Below are positions 63,772-64,000 of a DNA stretch of 64,000 bases, one piece after another (within the stretch, counting starts at the first letter, position 1; every line of letters begins with the position of its first letter). The stretch is from Oscillospiraceae bacterium (GTDB lineage Bacteria; Bacillota; Clostridia; Oscillospirales; Oscillospiraceae): assembly GCA_022846095.1 (NCBI GenBank), contig AP025583.1, positions 3,311,279 through 3,375,278 of the forward strand, in the 5' to 3' direction. A program made the translations under genes and the position numbers. The notes under the pieces were generated by a model. That model saw nothing but the letters and a program-made list of their open reading frames with translations. It had not been told where the DNA came from and made no database searches.

Positions 63772-64000
63772 ATGGATTTATTACAGGCCCTGCAGGCCAT
63801 GGACTGGGGCGAGGCCCTGGCCTACCTGCTCAACGCCGTGATGGTGGCGATGGGCGGGGTCGTCCTGCGCTACGTGGTCCCGTGGCTGAAGCACCTGACC
63901 CAGGACAGCTGGATTGAGCGGGCGGTGAAGGCCGCGGAGCAGCTCTACCCGGAGCCGGGCTGCGGCGCGCAGAAAAAGCTCTACGTGACCTCCAGCCTCC
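63772..64000 (+). CDS. phage-type holin, LLH family (runs off window)
   Basis: ATG 63772 follows AAAAGGAGAG. The 76 visible residues begin MDLLQALQAMDWGEALAYLL, contain one membrane span ('LNAVMVAMGGVVLRYVV') and the family's amphipathic 'ERAVKAAEQLYPEPGCGAQKKLYV' segment, close to the 'A-A-E-Q-x-x-x-G-x-G-x-x-K-K-x-Y-V' pattern of LLH holins. The C-terminus lies outside the window. It would let the cytoplasmic amidase reach the wall. Amidase-holin pairs occur in prophages and in phage-derived release systems. Confidence 0.82.
   Translation, partial: MDLLQALQAMDWGEALAYLLNAVMVAMGGVVLRYVVPWLKHLTQDSWIERAVKAAEQLYPEPGCGAQKKLYVTSSL

Noticed and set aside
59816-64000. Calling the right end an ordinary prophage
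   Set aside because: Only an amidase and a holin are phage-like; no structural, packaging, replication or integration gene is visible. The sequence beyond 64000 is needed to decide.

Overview
The window is high-GC Firmicute chromosome, most like an Oscillospiraceae gut anaerobe of the Flavonifractor/Lawsonibacter/Intestinimonas kind. The reasons are strong GGAGG ribosome sites, GC-rich third codon positions, lipoprotein solute-binding proteins, YesMN-type two-component genes, and dipicolinate synthase genes (dpaA-dpaB), which mark an endospore former. No ribosomal RNA or tRNA gene, no insertion sequence and no complete prophage was seen.

Layout. 1-4.9 kb: peptide-type ABC permease (cut by the window edge) and binding protein, a VOC-fold protein, an HSL-type esterase and a MarR regulator. 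4.9-5.5 kb: non-coding, with one copy of a ~199-bp dispersed repeat whose second copy lies at 57.5 kb. 5.5-15 kb: a galactose-type sugar uptake module (mglB-mglA-mglC) beside a YesN/YesM two-component pair that carries two sugar-binding lipoproteins in its own operon. 15.2-17.3 kb: a peptide-type binding protein and a tautomerase-like protein. 17.7-19.2 kb: dpaA-dpaB. 19.3-20.2 kb: a cas1 remnant and a nine-repeat type I-C-like CRISPR array with no other cas gene. 20.3-24.6 kb: a TIGR04255 protein, an acetyltransferase, NAD salvage (nicotinamidase-like and pncB) and a phosphoesterase. 24.6-28 kb: an XRE regulator, a glycosyltransferase with UDP-galactopyranose mutase, and inorganic pyrophosphatase. 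28.1-33.9 kb: a BlaI-type repressor followed by two tandem M56 (BlaR1-like) membrane proteases with non-beta-lactam sensor domains.

34-45.1 kb: a divergent eleven-gene sugar or polyol island. The leftward operon encodes a DeoC-family aldolase, an Rbs-type ABC transporter, a shikimate-dehydrogenase-like enzyme, a cupin phosphoglucose isomerase, a KDPG-type aldolase and a 2-hydroxyacid dehydrogenase. The rightward operon encodes an FGGY kinase, an SDR and a GntR regulator. The same 17-bp motif sits just after a -35 hexamer in both promoters. 45.3-49.3 kb: an aberrant M19 dipeptidase, an NhaC-type antiporter and a sigma-54 activator, behind a good -24/-12 promoter. 49.4-52.8 kb: a binding protein and a hybrid histidine kinase without a transporter. 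53-59.6 kb: malic enzyme; a radical-SAM DNA-repair-like operon with possible LexA boxes; a beta-CASP metallo-hydrolase; a small orphan protein.

59.8-64 kb (running off the window) is the most unusual stretch. A LytTR regulator with a degenerate receiver is followed by an unrecognised 206-aa protein, a stable hairpin, a stand-alone LanM-type dehydratase/kinase domain (DUF4135) that keeps its catalytic residues but has no cyclase domain, an amidase and an LLH-type holin. It looks like a modification enzyme with a candidate protein partner, linked to a lysis cassette. That reading is inference.
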